This document shows, piece after piece, positions 31,945 to 39,139 of a stretch of 64,000 nt of DNA. This stretch comes from Mycobacterium sp. E2733 (GTDB lineage: Bacteria; Actinomycetota; Actinomycetes; Mycobacteriales; Mycobacteriaceae): positions 1 through 64,000 of the forward strand of contig NZ_LZJZ01000109.1 in the NCBI RefSeq assembly GCF_001667585.1, written 5' to 3'. The translations under genes were made by a program, and so were the position numbers. Each line of letters starts with the position of its first letter. The first letter of the stretch is position 1. The notes beneath the pieces were generated by a model that had not been told where the DNA came from, searched no databases, and saw only the letters and a list, made by a program, of their open reading frames with translations.

Positions 31945-32615
31945 CGATTCGTCGCCTGATCATGTTGCGGCACGGGCAGACCGAGTTCAATGCCGGCAGC
32001 CGCATGCAGGGCCAGCTGGATTCCCAACTCAGCGAACTCGGGCGGGCGCAAGCGATCGCGGCGGCCGAGGTGCTCGGCAAGCTGCAGCCGTTGCTGATCG
32101 TGTCGTCGGATCTGCATCGCGCCTACGACACGGCAATCAGGCTGGGGGAGCGGACCGGCCTGCCGATCCGGGTGGATCCGCGGTTAAGGGAAACGCACCT
32201 CGGCGACTGGCAGGGACTGACGCACACCGAGGTCGACACGCACGCCCCCGGTGCCCGCCTGGCCTGGCGCGAGGACGCCACCTGGGCGCCGCACGGCGGC
32301 GAAAGCCGGGTCGACGTCGCCGCCCGCAGCGTGCCGTTGGTCACCGAATTGGTCTCCGGCGAGCCGGAATGGGGTGGCCCCCAGCACGCCGATCGGCCGG
32401 TGGTGCTGGTGGCCCACGGCGGCCTGATCGCCGCGCTGTCCGCCGCGCTGCTGAAGCTTCCGGTCACCAACTGGCCGGTTTTGGGCGGCATGGGCAACGC
32501 CAGCTGGGTGCAGCTCTCGGGCCATTCCGACGACTCCGGGGCGGGTTTCGAGCGCATCCGGTGGCGCCTGGACGTATGGAACGCTTCGGCACAGGTGTCC
32601 AACGATGTCCTCTGA
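31941..32615 (+). CDS. gpgP: Glucosyl-3-phosphoglycerate phosphatase
   Basis: Histidine-phosphatase-superfamily enzyme of 224 residues, homologous to Rv2419c. It removes the phosphate from glucosyl-3-phosphoglycerate to give glucosylglycerate, an early step of methylglucose lipopolysaccharide (MGLP) synthesis. The RHGQTEFN motif (Arg10-His11, phosphohistidine) starts the protein, with RETHLGDWQGLT and VVLVAHGG carrying the other catalytic residues. It overlaps rsfS by 4 nt and octT by 11 nt. The next gene acts in the same pathway. Confidence 0.92.
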   Translation: MTIRRLIMLRHGQTEFNAGSRMQGQLDSQLSELGRAQAIAAAEVLGKLQPLLIVSSDLHRAYDTAIRLGERTGLPIRVDPRLRETHLGDWQGLTHTEVDTHAPGARLAWREDATWAPHGGESRVDVAARSVPLVTELVSGEPEWGGPQHADRPVVLVAHGGLIAALSAALLKLPVTNWPVLGGMGNASWVQLSGHSDDSGAGFERIRWRLDVWNASAQVSNDVL

Positions 32616-33468
32616 GGCCCGGCCCACGCTGCTGATCTTCGCGGATTCGCTGGCCTACTACGGGCCCACCGGCGGCCTACCCGCCGACGATCCCCGCATT
32701 TGGCCGAATATCGTTGCCGCCCAATTAGATTGGGATGTCGAACTGATCGGGCGCATCGGCTGGACGTGCCGGGACATCTGGTGGGCGGCGACCCAGGACC
32801 CGCGCGCCTGGGCGGCGCTGCCCAGGGCGGGCGCCGTCATCTTCGCAACCGGCGGCATGGATTCGCTGCCGTCGGTGCTGCCGACCGCGCTGCGCGAACT
32901 GATCCGCTACGTGCGCCCGCCGCGTTTGCGGCGCTGGGTCCGCGACGGCTACGGCTGGCTGCAGCCCAGGCTTTCACCGGTGGCCCGGTCCGCGCTGCCC
33001 GCGCACCTGAGTGCCGACTACCTCGAACAGACCCGCAACGCAATCGATTTCAACCGCCCGGGGATTCCGATCGTGGCCTCGCTGCCCTCGGTGCACATCG
33101 CCGACACGTACGGCAGGGCCCACCACGGCCGCCCCGCGACCGCCGCGGCGATCACCGAGTGGGCGCAGAACCACGATGTCCCCCTGGTCGATCTCAAGGC
33201 GGCGGTCGCCGAGCACATCATGAGTGGACGAGGGAATCCCGACGGCATTCACTGGAATTTCGAAGCCCACGAGGCGGTTGCCGAGCTGATGCTGAAGGCC
33301 CTGGCCGAAGCCGGCGTGGTGACGATGCAGTGGGGGCACCACCCGCTTGCGGGGGACGCGCAGCGTGATGAGGTGGGGGCACGCCCCCAGAGGGAGGGAC
33401 CCCCACCCGCTTGCGGGGGAGACCCGCGCAATCAAACCGGCGTGTCGACCGACAAGCCACGCTCGTGA
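32605..33468 (+). CDS. octT: Diglucosylglycerate octanoyltransferase OctT, with a repeat-derived C-terminal tail
   Basis: SGNH-hydrolase-fold acyltransferase homologous to Rv2418c, which octanoylates diglucosylglycerate in MGLP synthesis. Catalytic motifs are FADSLAYYG with Ser15, ATGGMDS, and NPDGIHWNF with Asp213 and His216. The conserved domain ends near residue 240. The last 45 or so residues (HHPLAGDAQRDE through TDKPRS) are encoded by a GC-rich repeat at 33331-33428 and have no counterpart that I know in M. tuberculosis OctT. The total of 287 residues is correspondingly long. The stop overlaps the degV start. Confidence 0.88.
   Translation: MSSEARPTLLIFADSLAYYGPTGGLPADDPRIWPNIVAAQLDWDVELIGRIGWTCRDIWWAATQDPRAWAALPRAGAVIFATGGMDSLPSVLPTALRELIRYVRPPRLRRWVRDGYGWLQPRLSPVARSALPAHLSADYLEQTRNAIDFNRPGIPIVASLPSVHIADTYGRAHHGRPATAAAITEWAQNHDVPLVDLKAAVAEHIMSGRGNPDGIHWNFEAHEAVAELMLKALAEAGVVTMQWGHHPLAGDAQRDEVGARPQREGPPPACGGDPRNQTGVSTDKPRS
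33331..33428. repeat. GC-rich palindromic repeat cluster at the 3' end of octT
   Basis: The sequence CACCCGCTTGCGGGGGA occurs near 33348 (as ACCCGCTTGCGGGGGA) and again near 33404-33420, each followed by a GCGC/GACCCGCG tail. The core CCCGC-TT-GCGGG is itself a hairpin. Between the copies GGTGGGGG (33372-33379) pairs with CCCCCACC (33400-33407). It resembles short interspersed palindromes that I recall from M. avium-complex genomes. The repeat is translated as the OctT tail. Confidence 0.65.
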
Positions 33469-34298
33469 CCGTCGTGGTGGTGACCGACGCGTCGGCGCGC
33501 TTGCCGGCCGACCTGCTGGAGCAGTGGGCGATACGCGTTGTGCCGCTGCACATCCTGCTCGACGGCGTGGACTTGCGCGACGGTGTGGACGAGATCCCCG
33601 AAGACATCTACAAGCGTCACGCCACCACGGCGGCTGCCACGCCGGCCGAACTGGCCGACGCCTACCAGCAGGCATTGGCCGACAGCGCCGGTGATGGCGT
33701 GGTGGCGGTGCACCTTTCATCCGCGCTGTCGGGCACCTGCGGCGCCGCCGAACGGACCGCCGCCGACCTGGACGCCCACGTGCGGGTCGTCGACTCGAGG
33801 TCGACCGCGATGGGCACGGGCTTTATTGCGTTGGCCGCCGCGCGGGCCGCGGCCGGCGGCGGCGACCTCGACGCCGTCGCCGACGCGGCAAAGGCGGCGG
33901 CACGGCACAGCCACGCGTTCATGGTGGTGCACCGCCTGGACAACCTGCGCCGCAGCGGACGGATCGGCGGCGCCAAGGCATGGCTGGGCACAGCGCTGGC
34001 GCTCAAGCCGCTGCTGCGCATCGACGACGGCAAACTCGTTCTGGCCCAACGGGTGCGCACCGTCACCCACGCAACGGAGGCGATGATCGACCGGGTCTGC
34101 GACGCCGCCGGCGACAGTCCCGCCGCGCTGGCGGTGCATCACGTCGCCAACCCGGACGGCGCGAAGGAAGTGGCGGCGGAGCTGGCGCGCAGACTACCGG
34201 CCTGCGAGCCGGCGATCATCACCCCGTTGGGGCCGGTGCTGGCGTTGCATGTCGGCGCAGGAGCCGTCGCGGTCGTCGTGCAGCTGCCGACGCCTTAG
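33465..34298 (+). CDS. DegV family fatty-acid-binding protein (Rv2417c homologue)
   Basis: A 277-residue DegV/EDD-fold protein. DegV and FakB proteins bind a single fatty acid; FakB partners a FakA kinase in Firmicutes, while a mycobacterial partner is not evident here. Family features are VVVTDASARLP at the start, TTAAATPAELADAY, VHLSSALSGTC, VVDSRSTAMGTG and the RLDNLRRSGRIGGAKAWLG segment. GTG 33465 overlaps the octT stop (GTGA). The stop overlaps that of the convergent mmpL gene by 4 nt. In M. tuberculosis eis would follow; here the lipid island begins. Confidence 0.9.
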   Translation: MTVVVVTDASARLPADLLEQWAIRVVPLHILLDGVDLRDGVDEIPEDIYKRHATTAAATPAELADAYQQALADSAGDGVVAVHLSSALSGTCGAAERTAADLDAHVRVVDSRSTAMGTGFIALAAARAAAGGGDLDAVADAAKAAARHSHAFMVVHRLDNLRRSGRIGGAKAWLGTALALKPLLRIDDGKLVLAQRVRTVTHATEAMIDRVCDAAGDSPAALAVHHVANPDGAKEVAAELARRLPACEPAIITPLGPVLALHVGAGAVAVVVQLPTP

Positions 34299-37204
34299 GC
34301 GGAGGCCGCCGCCACCGACCGCCGCGCGTTGTCGCCCCGTGGATGCACCACCTGCGGCCACCAGAACCAGCGGCCCAGCAGCGTCGCGATCGACGGCATC
34401 AGCAACGTGCGCACGACCAGCGTGTCGAGCAGCAGACCGATGCACACCGTCGAACCGAACTGCCCCAGCACCCGCAGGTCACTGCCCAACATGGCCGCCA
34501 TGGTGAACGCGAACACCAGACCCGCCGCCGTCACCACCCCGCCGGTACCCGCCATCGACCGGATGATCCCCGTTTTGAGGCCGGCATGGATCTCTTCTTT
34601 GAACCGGGACACCAGCAGCAGGTTGTAGTCGGATCCGACGGCCAGCAGGATGATCACGGACAGCGCCATCACGATCCAGTGGATTCTGATGCCGAACAGG
34701 TCCTGCCAAATCAGCACGGACAGGCCGAACGACGCCGCGATCGAGCTGGCCGCGGTGCCGACGATCACCAGCGCCGCCACCACGCTTCGAGTGAGCAGCA
34801 GCATGATCATGAAGATCAGCGTCAGCGCGGACACCACGGCGATCATCAGGTCGTACTTCTCGCCGTCGGCCATGTCCTTGAACGTCGCGGCGGTTCCGCC
34901 CAGATAGACCCGGGCGTCGGACAGCGACGATTGCTTGAGACCCTCCTGCGCGGCGGTGCGTTCGGCGTCGACTTGCGCAATGCCCTCGGGCGACATCGGA
35001 TCGCCCTGATGCGTGATGAAGAACCGCGCCGATTTACCGTCCGGCGACAAGAACATCCGAAGGCCGGTCTGGAAGTCGGGGTTGTCGAAGGCCTCGGGCG
35101 GCAGGTAGAAGAAGTCGTCGTTCTTCGATGCGTCGAAGCTTTGCCCCATCACGATCCCGGTGTTGCTCATCGCCTCCATCTGGTCGATCATCGCCTTGAA
35201 CGTCTGATACAGGGTCAGCGTGATGCCCCTGGTGGTCTTCAGCGTGGTGATCAGCGTGGGAAACAGCGCATTCAGGTCATGGGTGGCCTTGGCGGTGTGC
35301 TCGATATCGGCCGTCAGATAGTGGAACTGCTCGGCGAGTTGGTCGAACCCGTCGAACGTGTCGAACAGGGACCGCAACCCGATGCACACGGGAATGTCGT
35401 AGCAGTGCCGCTCCCAGTAGAAGATGCTGCGTATCGGCCGGAAGGTGTCGTCGAAATCCGCGATGTGGTCACGCAGGGTGTCGGTGATCTGCGACGTCAC
35501 CGCGGTCGTCTTCGCGCTGTCGTCGGCGGCGTTGGCCAGGTCTAGCGACACCTCGTATTGGCGTTGCGTGGTTTCGATCTGGGTCTGCAGGTCGTCGGCC
35601 ATCCGGAGGATGTCGGCGATGCGTTCCTTGAGGAAGCTCATGTTCTGCATCGTCGTCTGACTCTGGACGCTGTTCTGGAACGGTATCGAGCTGTGCTGGA
35701 TCGGAATGCCCAGCGGCCGGGTGATGTCCTGGACCATCGCGATGCCCAGCGTGCGCATCTCGTTTTTGGCCACCCGGTCCAGCACCAGCATGTCGGCCGG
35801 GTTTCGCATGTCGTGGTCGGATTCGACCATCAACAGGTCGGGGTTCATCCGTGCCTCGGAGAAATGCCGGTTCGCGGCCTCCTGTCCTTGATTGGACGGA
35901 GCGGACAATGGCAGGTAATGGCGGTCGTTGTAGCTCGTGTGGAAGCTCGGCAGGGCAATCATGCCGACCAGCACGACCGCGGCGCTCACGGCCAAAACCG
36001 GTGCCGGCCAACGTACTACGGCGGTACCCACCCGGCGCCACAGCCGGCCACGCTTGGCCTGCCTCTCGAACAAGTGGAAGCGGCTGCCGACGAACACCAC
36101 CGCGGGCCCCAGCGTGACGCCGGCCAGCACCACGACGATCATGCCGATCGCCACGGGCGCCCCCATGGTGTTGAACCACGGTAGCCGCGAAAAACTGAGG
36201 CAATAGGTCGCGCCCGCAATCGTCAGGCCCGACCCCAAGACGACCGGGGCGACACCCTTGAATGTGGTGTAGTACGCGGTTTCTCGGTCTTCGCCTGCGG
36301 CCAGCGCCTCCTGATAGCGCCCGATGAGGAAGATGCCGTAGTCCGTACCCGCGGCGATCGCCAACATGGTGAGGATGTTGGCGGCGAAGGTGGTGAGCCC
36401 GAATGCGTTGTGGTACGCGAGAACCGCGACGACCCCCCGCGAACACGCCAGCGCGACAAAGGTCATGAACAGCTGCACCAGCGTGGTGACGATGGACCGG
36501 TAGACCAGCAGCAACATGATCGCGATGGCGCCCAAGGTGAACAGCGTGATCTTGGCCAGGCTGGCGTTACCGATGATGTGCATATCGTCGGACAGCGCGG
36601 CAGGGCCCGTGACGTAGGCCTTCACGCCGGGTGGCGCCTTGTTCTCCTCGATCACCTTGCGGACGGAATCCACCGACTCGTTGGCCAGCGTCGTGCCCTG
36701 GTTACCGGCGAGGTTCACCTGCACATAGGCGCTCTTGGCGTCGGCGCTCTGCGCACCCGCCGCCGTCAGCCGGTCGCCCCAGAAGTCCTGAATGTGCTGA
36801 ATGTGCTTGGGATCCTGGCGGAGTTGCCGAATCAGCTTGTCGTAGTACTGGTGCGCGTCGGGGCCGAGCGGTTGCTGGCCCTCCAACACGATCATCACCG
36901 TGCTGTTGGAGTCGAATTCGTGGAAATTGTGGCCCAGGCGCATCATCGCCTTCATCGACGGCGCGTCCAGCGGTGTCATCGGCGCCGAGTGGGCCTCACC
37001 AACTTTTTCCAGTGTCGGAACGATGACATTCACCAGGACCGTCACGAACAACCAAACCAAAATGATCGGCACCGCAAAGATGCGGATCGCATGCGGCAGG
37101 TACGGGCGGTGGCCCCGCTCGGCCTTGGACAGGCCCTTGACGTTGATCGGGCCGGTGTCGGCCGCGCTCACATCCCGTTGGGTCTTGTTGCTCGCGTTGC
37201 TCAT
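34295..37204 (-). CDS. MmpL-family RND lipid transporter (MmpL4/5-like)
   Basis: A 969-residue inner-membrane transporter with about 12 TM segments and two large periplasmic loops. The proton-relay Asp-Tyr pairs are in AAGTDYGIFLIGRY (TM4) and AVGSDYNLLLVSRF (TM10). Length and pairing with an mmpS gene resemble the MmpS4/L4 and MmpS5/L5 systems, which handle siderophores or glycopeptidolipids and drugs, but cargo cannot be assigned. The ATG overlaps the mmpS stop, so the two are co-translated. Unlike M. tuberculosis mmpS5-mmpL5, no MarR/TetR regulator gene is adjacent. Confidence 0.93.
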   Translation of the reverse strand: MSNASNKTQRDVSAADTGPINVKGLSKAERGHRPYLPHAIRIFAVPIILVWLFVTVLVNVIVPTLEKVGEAHSAPMTPLDAPSMKAMMRLGHNFHEFDSNSTVMIVLEGQQPLGPDAHQYYDKLIRQLRQDPKHIQHIQDFWGDRLTAAGAQSADAKSAYVQVNLAGNQGTTLANESVDSVRKVIEENKAPPGVKAYVTGPAALSDDMHIIGNASLAKITLFTLGAIAIMLLLVYRSIVTTLVQLFMTFVALACSRGVVAVLAYHNAFGLTTFAANILTMLAIAAGTDYGIFLIGRYQEALAAGEDRETAYYTTFKGVAPVVLGSGLTIAGATYCLSFSRLPWFNTMGAPVAIGMIVVVLAGVTLGPAVVFVGSRFHLFERQAKRGRLWRRVGTAVVRWPAPVLAVSAAVVLVGMIALPSFHTSYNDRHYLPLSAPSNQGQEAANRHFSEARMNPDLLMVESDHDMRNPADMLVLDRVAKNEMRTLGIAMVQDITRPLGIPIQHSSIPFQNSVQSQTTMQNMSFLKERIADILRMADDLQTQIETTQRQYEVSLDLANAADDSAKTTAVTSQITDTLRDHIADFDDTFRPIRSIFYWERHCYDIPVCIGLRSLFDTFDGFDQLAEQFHYLTADIEHTAKATHDLNALFPTLITTLKTTRGITLTLYQTFKAMIDQMEAMSNTGIVMGQSFDASKNDDFFYLPPEAFDNPDFQTGLRMFLSPDGKSARFFITHQGDPMSPEGIAQVDAERTAAQEGLKQSSLSDARVYLGGTAATFKDMADGEKYDLMIAVVSALTLIFMIMLLLTRSVVAALVIVGTAASSIAASFGLSVLIWQDLFGIRIHWIVMALSVIILLAVGSDYNLLLVSRFKEEIHAGLKTGIIRSMAGTGGVVTAAGLVFAFTMAAMLGSDLRVLGQFGSTVCIGLLLDTLVVRTLLMPSIATLLGRWFWWPQVVHPRGDNARRSVAAASA

Positions 37205-37665
37205 GCGGACTTCACCAGGCAGAAGGTCTGCGCGTTGTGGCCGTCGGAACTCCGCTGTTCGCGGACGACGCCGTCCACGGTGATCTTGCAGCTGATCTCA
37301 CCGCTGTCGCTTTGCGCCATGATGTTGGCGCTGACCGACGGCAAGGTCGTCGAGATGGTGGTCGACCACGGCAGCGGCGCCGCGTTCACCTGATGGGTGT
37401 TGGCGTTCTCGTCCCAGTAGTTGATGTTGGCGGTGGCCCCGGGCGGCCCGGTGATGTCGTAGACCACGACCTTCGGGTTGAACTGCACGATTTCGATCCC
37501 CTTGCCGGCGTTCGCGTTGAGATCCTGCGAGCCGAAAATCTTGTGGAGCCGGGACACGATCAACGCCGAAACAGCCAAGACCACCACCAGAAGCAGCGGT
37601 ATCCACGCCCGTTTGAGCACGCGGGTTACGGTGCCGCTACGTGGACCTGAGTCTGGACTAGCCAC
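37201..37665 (-). CDS. MmpS-family accessory protein
   Basis: A 154-residue membrane-anchored protein. A basic cytoplasmic N-terminus (RVLKRAWIP) is followed by one TM helix (about 22-40) and a periplasmic beta-sandwich. The family signature VVYDITGPPGATANINYWDENA and the paired Cys near ISCKITVDG and TFCLVKSA are present. It supports its MmpL partner and begins the two-gene operon. GTG 37665 follows an AAGGCGG-like ribosome site. Confidence 0.93.
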   Translation of the reverse strand: MASPDSGPRSGTVTRVLKRAWIPLLLVVVLAVSALIVSRLHKIFGSQDLNANAGKGIEIVQFNPKVVVYDITGPPGATANINYWDENANTHQVNAAPLPWSTTISTTLPSVSANIMAQSDSGEISCKITVDGVVREQRSSDGHNAQTFCLVKSA

Positions 37666-37759
37666 ACCTGACCGCCTTCCGCATAACCGCCACCCCGGCG
37701 CTGCCGCAAAGCTCGCCTACGTCGTCGACGACGCCGCTGTCTCTCGACCATTTGCTCAG

Positions 37760-37782
37760 CTAAGCACTCTAAACCTTAGTGC
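37760..37782. promoter_or_regulatory. Inverted repeats upstream of mmpS
   Basis: Two interleaved 5-bp inverted repeats, CTAAG (37760-37764)/CTTAG (37775-37779) and GCACT (37764-37768)/AGTGC (37778-37782), lie about 100 bp upstream of mmpS in the 174-bp gap after the DAP-reductase-like gene. The AT-rich symmetry suggests an operator for an unlinked regulator. This is inference only. Confidence 0.35.
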
Positions 37783-37839
37783 ACGCAAGCGTTCCTCCGG
37801 GGGCCTCCGATGTGGCGAACCGCATATGGTTCCCACCGC

Positions 37840-38898
37840 TTACCGGGCCACCCGGCCGGTGACCGGCGGCAAATCGGCAAGCGTCACGATCCCGGGCTCG
37901 GCAGCCACCACAGCCGGGACCGCATTGGTAACCGGCATTGCCGTGTAGATCATTCCCAGTCCCATGAATCCGGGCTCGGTCCAATCCTTCGGCGCCAGGC
38001 AATGTAGGACGGTGCGCATGTTGGGCAGCCCGTACACCTGGATGACGTGTCCGTGCTCCAGCGGTTTGGGGGGCACGACGTGATCGCCCATGGTCCAGTT
38101 GAACCCGACGCTGACCACGTTGCGGTCCCCCTGCCAGCCTCGGTGGTAGCCGTAGACACTGCCGACCGTTCCCGCGGGGATCTTCATGAAGCCCAGATCC
38201 GAATCCCCGGTGGCCGCGGTGAAGGTCACGTCGAAGGTCATCCGGTCCAGCTTCGCCCCGATCGCGTCGGCCATCATCGCGGCCGATTCGGCGAAGACCT
38301 CGCTTTCGCGTCGCACGCTTTCCGCCAACCCCGGCGTATCGGGATCCTGCGAGAAGCCCATCGCCGTTTGCGTTTCCGCTGATTCGTAGGTCGAGCAATC
38401 CACCGACTCGGTGATGCGGATTTCGTCCACGCGTTCGCACGCGCCGCTGAGCACCATGCCCACCATGTTCGTCATGCCCGGGTGCGCCCCGCTGCCGAAG
38501 ATCGTCGAATCGCCTCGTTTGCAAGCATCCACGATGCGTTCGCGGTCCTCGGGTGTCTGCTTGCCGCCCGTGATCCAAGCCGCGCTGGAGCACACATTGA
38601 CACCCGTTTCCAGCAAGCGCACCAACTCATCGATGTTGGGCCACAACGGGTTATAGCAGCACGCGTCGGCGCCTAAGGCAAGCAACGCGTCGATGTCATT
38701 CGTCGCGTGCACGCCGGTCGGTTCCGGCCACCCGGCCAGGTCGGCGGCATCCACGCCGACCTTGTCCGCCCCGTGCGCGTACACCCCGACCAGCTCCATG
38801 TCCGGCCTGCCGATGATGGCGCGCAGCGAACGTCGCCCGATGTTCCCGGTCGTCCACTGGATCACGCGTAAGGGACGGTCGATGCTGGTAGTGCTCAT
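37840..38898 (-). CDS. Dihydrodipicolinate-reductase-like NAD(P)-binding protein
   Basis: A 352-residue Rossmann-fold protein. The dinucleotide site is VIQWTTGNIGRRSLRAII near the N-terminus, followed by GVYAHGADKVGVDA. The family is annotated as DapB N-terminal-like, includes 2,4-diaminopentanoate dehydrogenase, and has many copies in mycobacteria, mostly of unknown substrate. True lysine-pathway DapB is shorter, so this is unlikely to be dapB. ATG 38898 has the Shine-Dalgarno AAAGGAG. It sits between mmpS and the TPP-like locus on the same strand; no functional tie is evident. Confidence 0.8.
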   Translation of the reverse strand: MSTTSIDRPLRVIQWTTGNIGRRSLRAIIGRPDMELVGVYAHGADKVGVDAADLAGWPEPTGVHATNDIDALLALGADACCYNPLWPNIDELVRLLETGVNVCSSAAWITGGKQTPEDRERIVDACKRGDSTIFGSGAHPGMTNMVGMVLSGACERVDEIRITESVDCSTYESAETQTAMGFSQDPDTPGLAESVRRESEVFAESAAMMADAIGAKLDRMTFDVTFTAATGDSDLGFMKIPAGTVGSVYGYHRGWQGDRNVVSVGFNWTMGDHVVPPKPLEHGHVIQVYGLPNMRTVLHCLAPKDWTEPGFMGLGMIYTAMPVTNAVPAVVAAEPGIVTLADLPPVTGRVAR

Positions 38899-38967
38899 CC
38901 TGGCTCCTTTGCCGCTGCGGGTTGGACTCATTATTAGTCGGCGGCGGCGCGGCGTTTTGAGAATGGG

Positions 38968-39130
38968 TCAAAGCCCGGCCATGCCAAGCGCGAGGAACGC
39001 ACAGCCCACCGCGGCCACGAGGACCGCAACGTCAAGCCGGCGACGCGATCGAATCCAGTTGTGCAGCGCCGCCACCGAGGCGCCGGTTGCCTGGGGCGCC
39101 AGCAGATAGGCCAGCAGCGGAAACTCTACG
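38968..39130 (-). pseudogene. 3' remnant of a GAP-family (Sap/Gap) membrane protein gene
   Basis: In one frame the minus strand encodes about 54 residues: VEFPLLAYLLAPQATGAS, then an ALHNWIRSRRRLDVAVLVAAVG segment and FLALGMAGL before TGA. This matches the last helices of GAP proteins (the Rv3821/Rv1517 type), which assist export of glycolipids and sulfolipids. The rest of the gene, about three quarters, is absent. The remnant begins about 10 bp after the fadD stop, and no start codon or Shine-Dalgarno is present. GAP genes commonly sit beside fadD in such lipid loci, so an intact ancestor here is plausible. Confidence 0.6.
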
Positions 39131-39139
39131 CGGCCGGGC

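Noticed and set aside
37840..38898. dapB (lysine pathway dihydrodipicolinate reductase)
   Set aside because: The protein is about 100 residues longer than DapB and lies among lipid genes; only the Rossmann family resemblance is supported.
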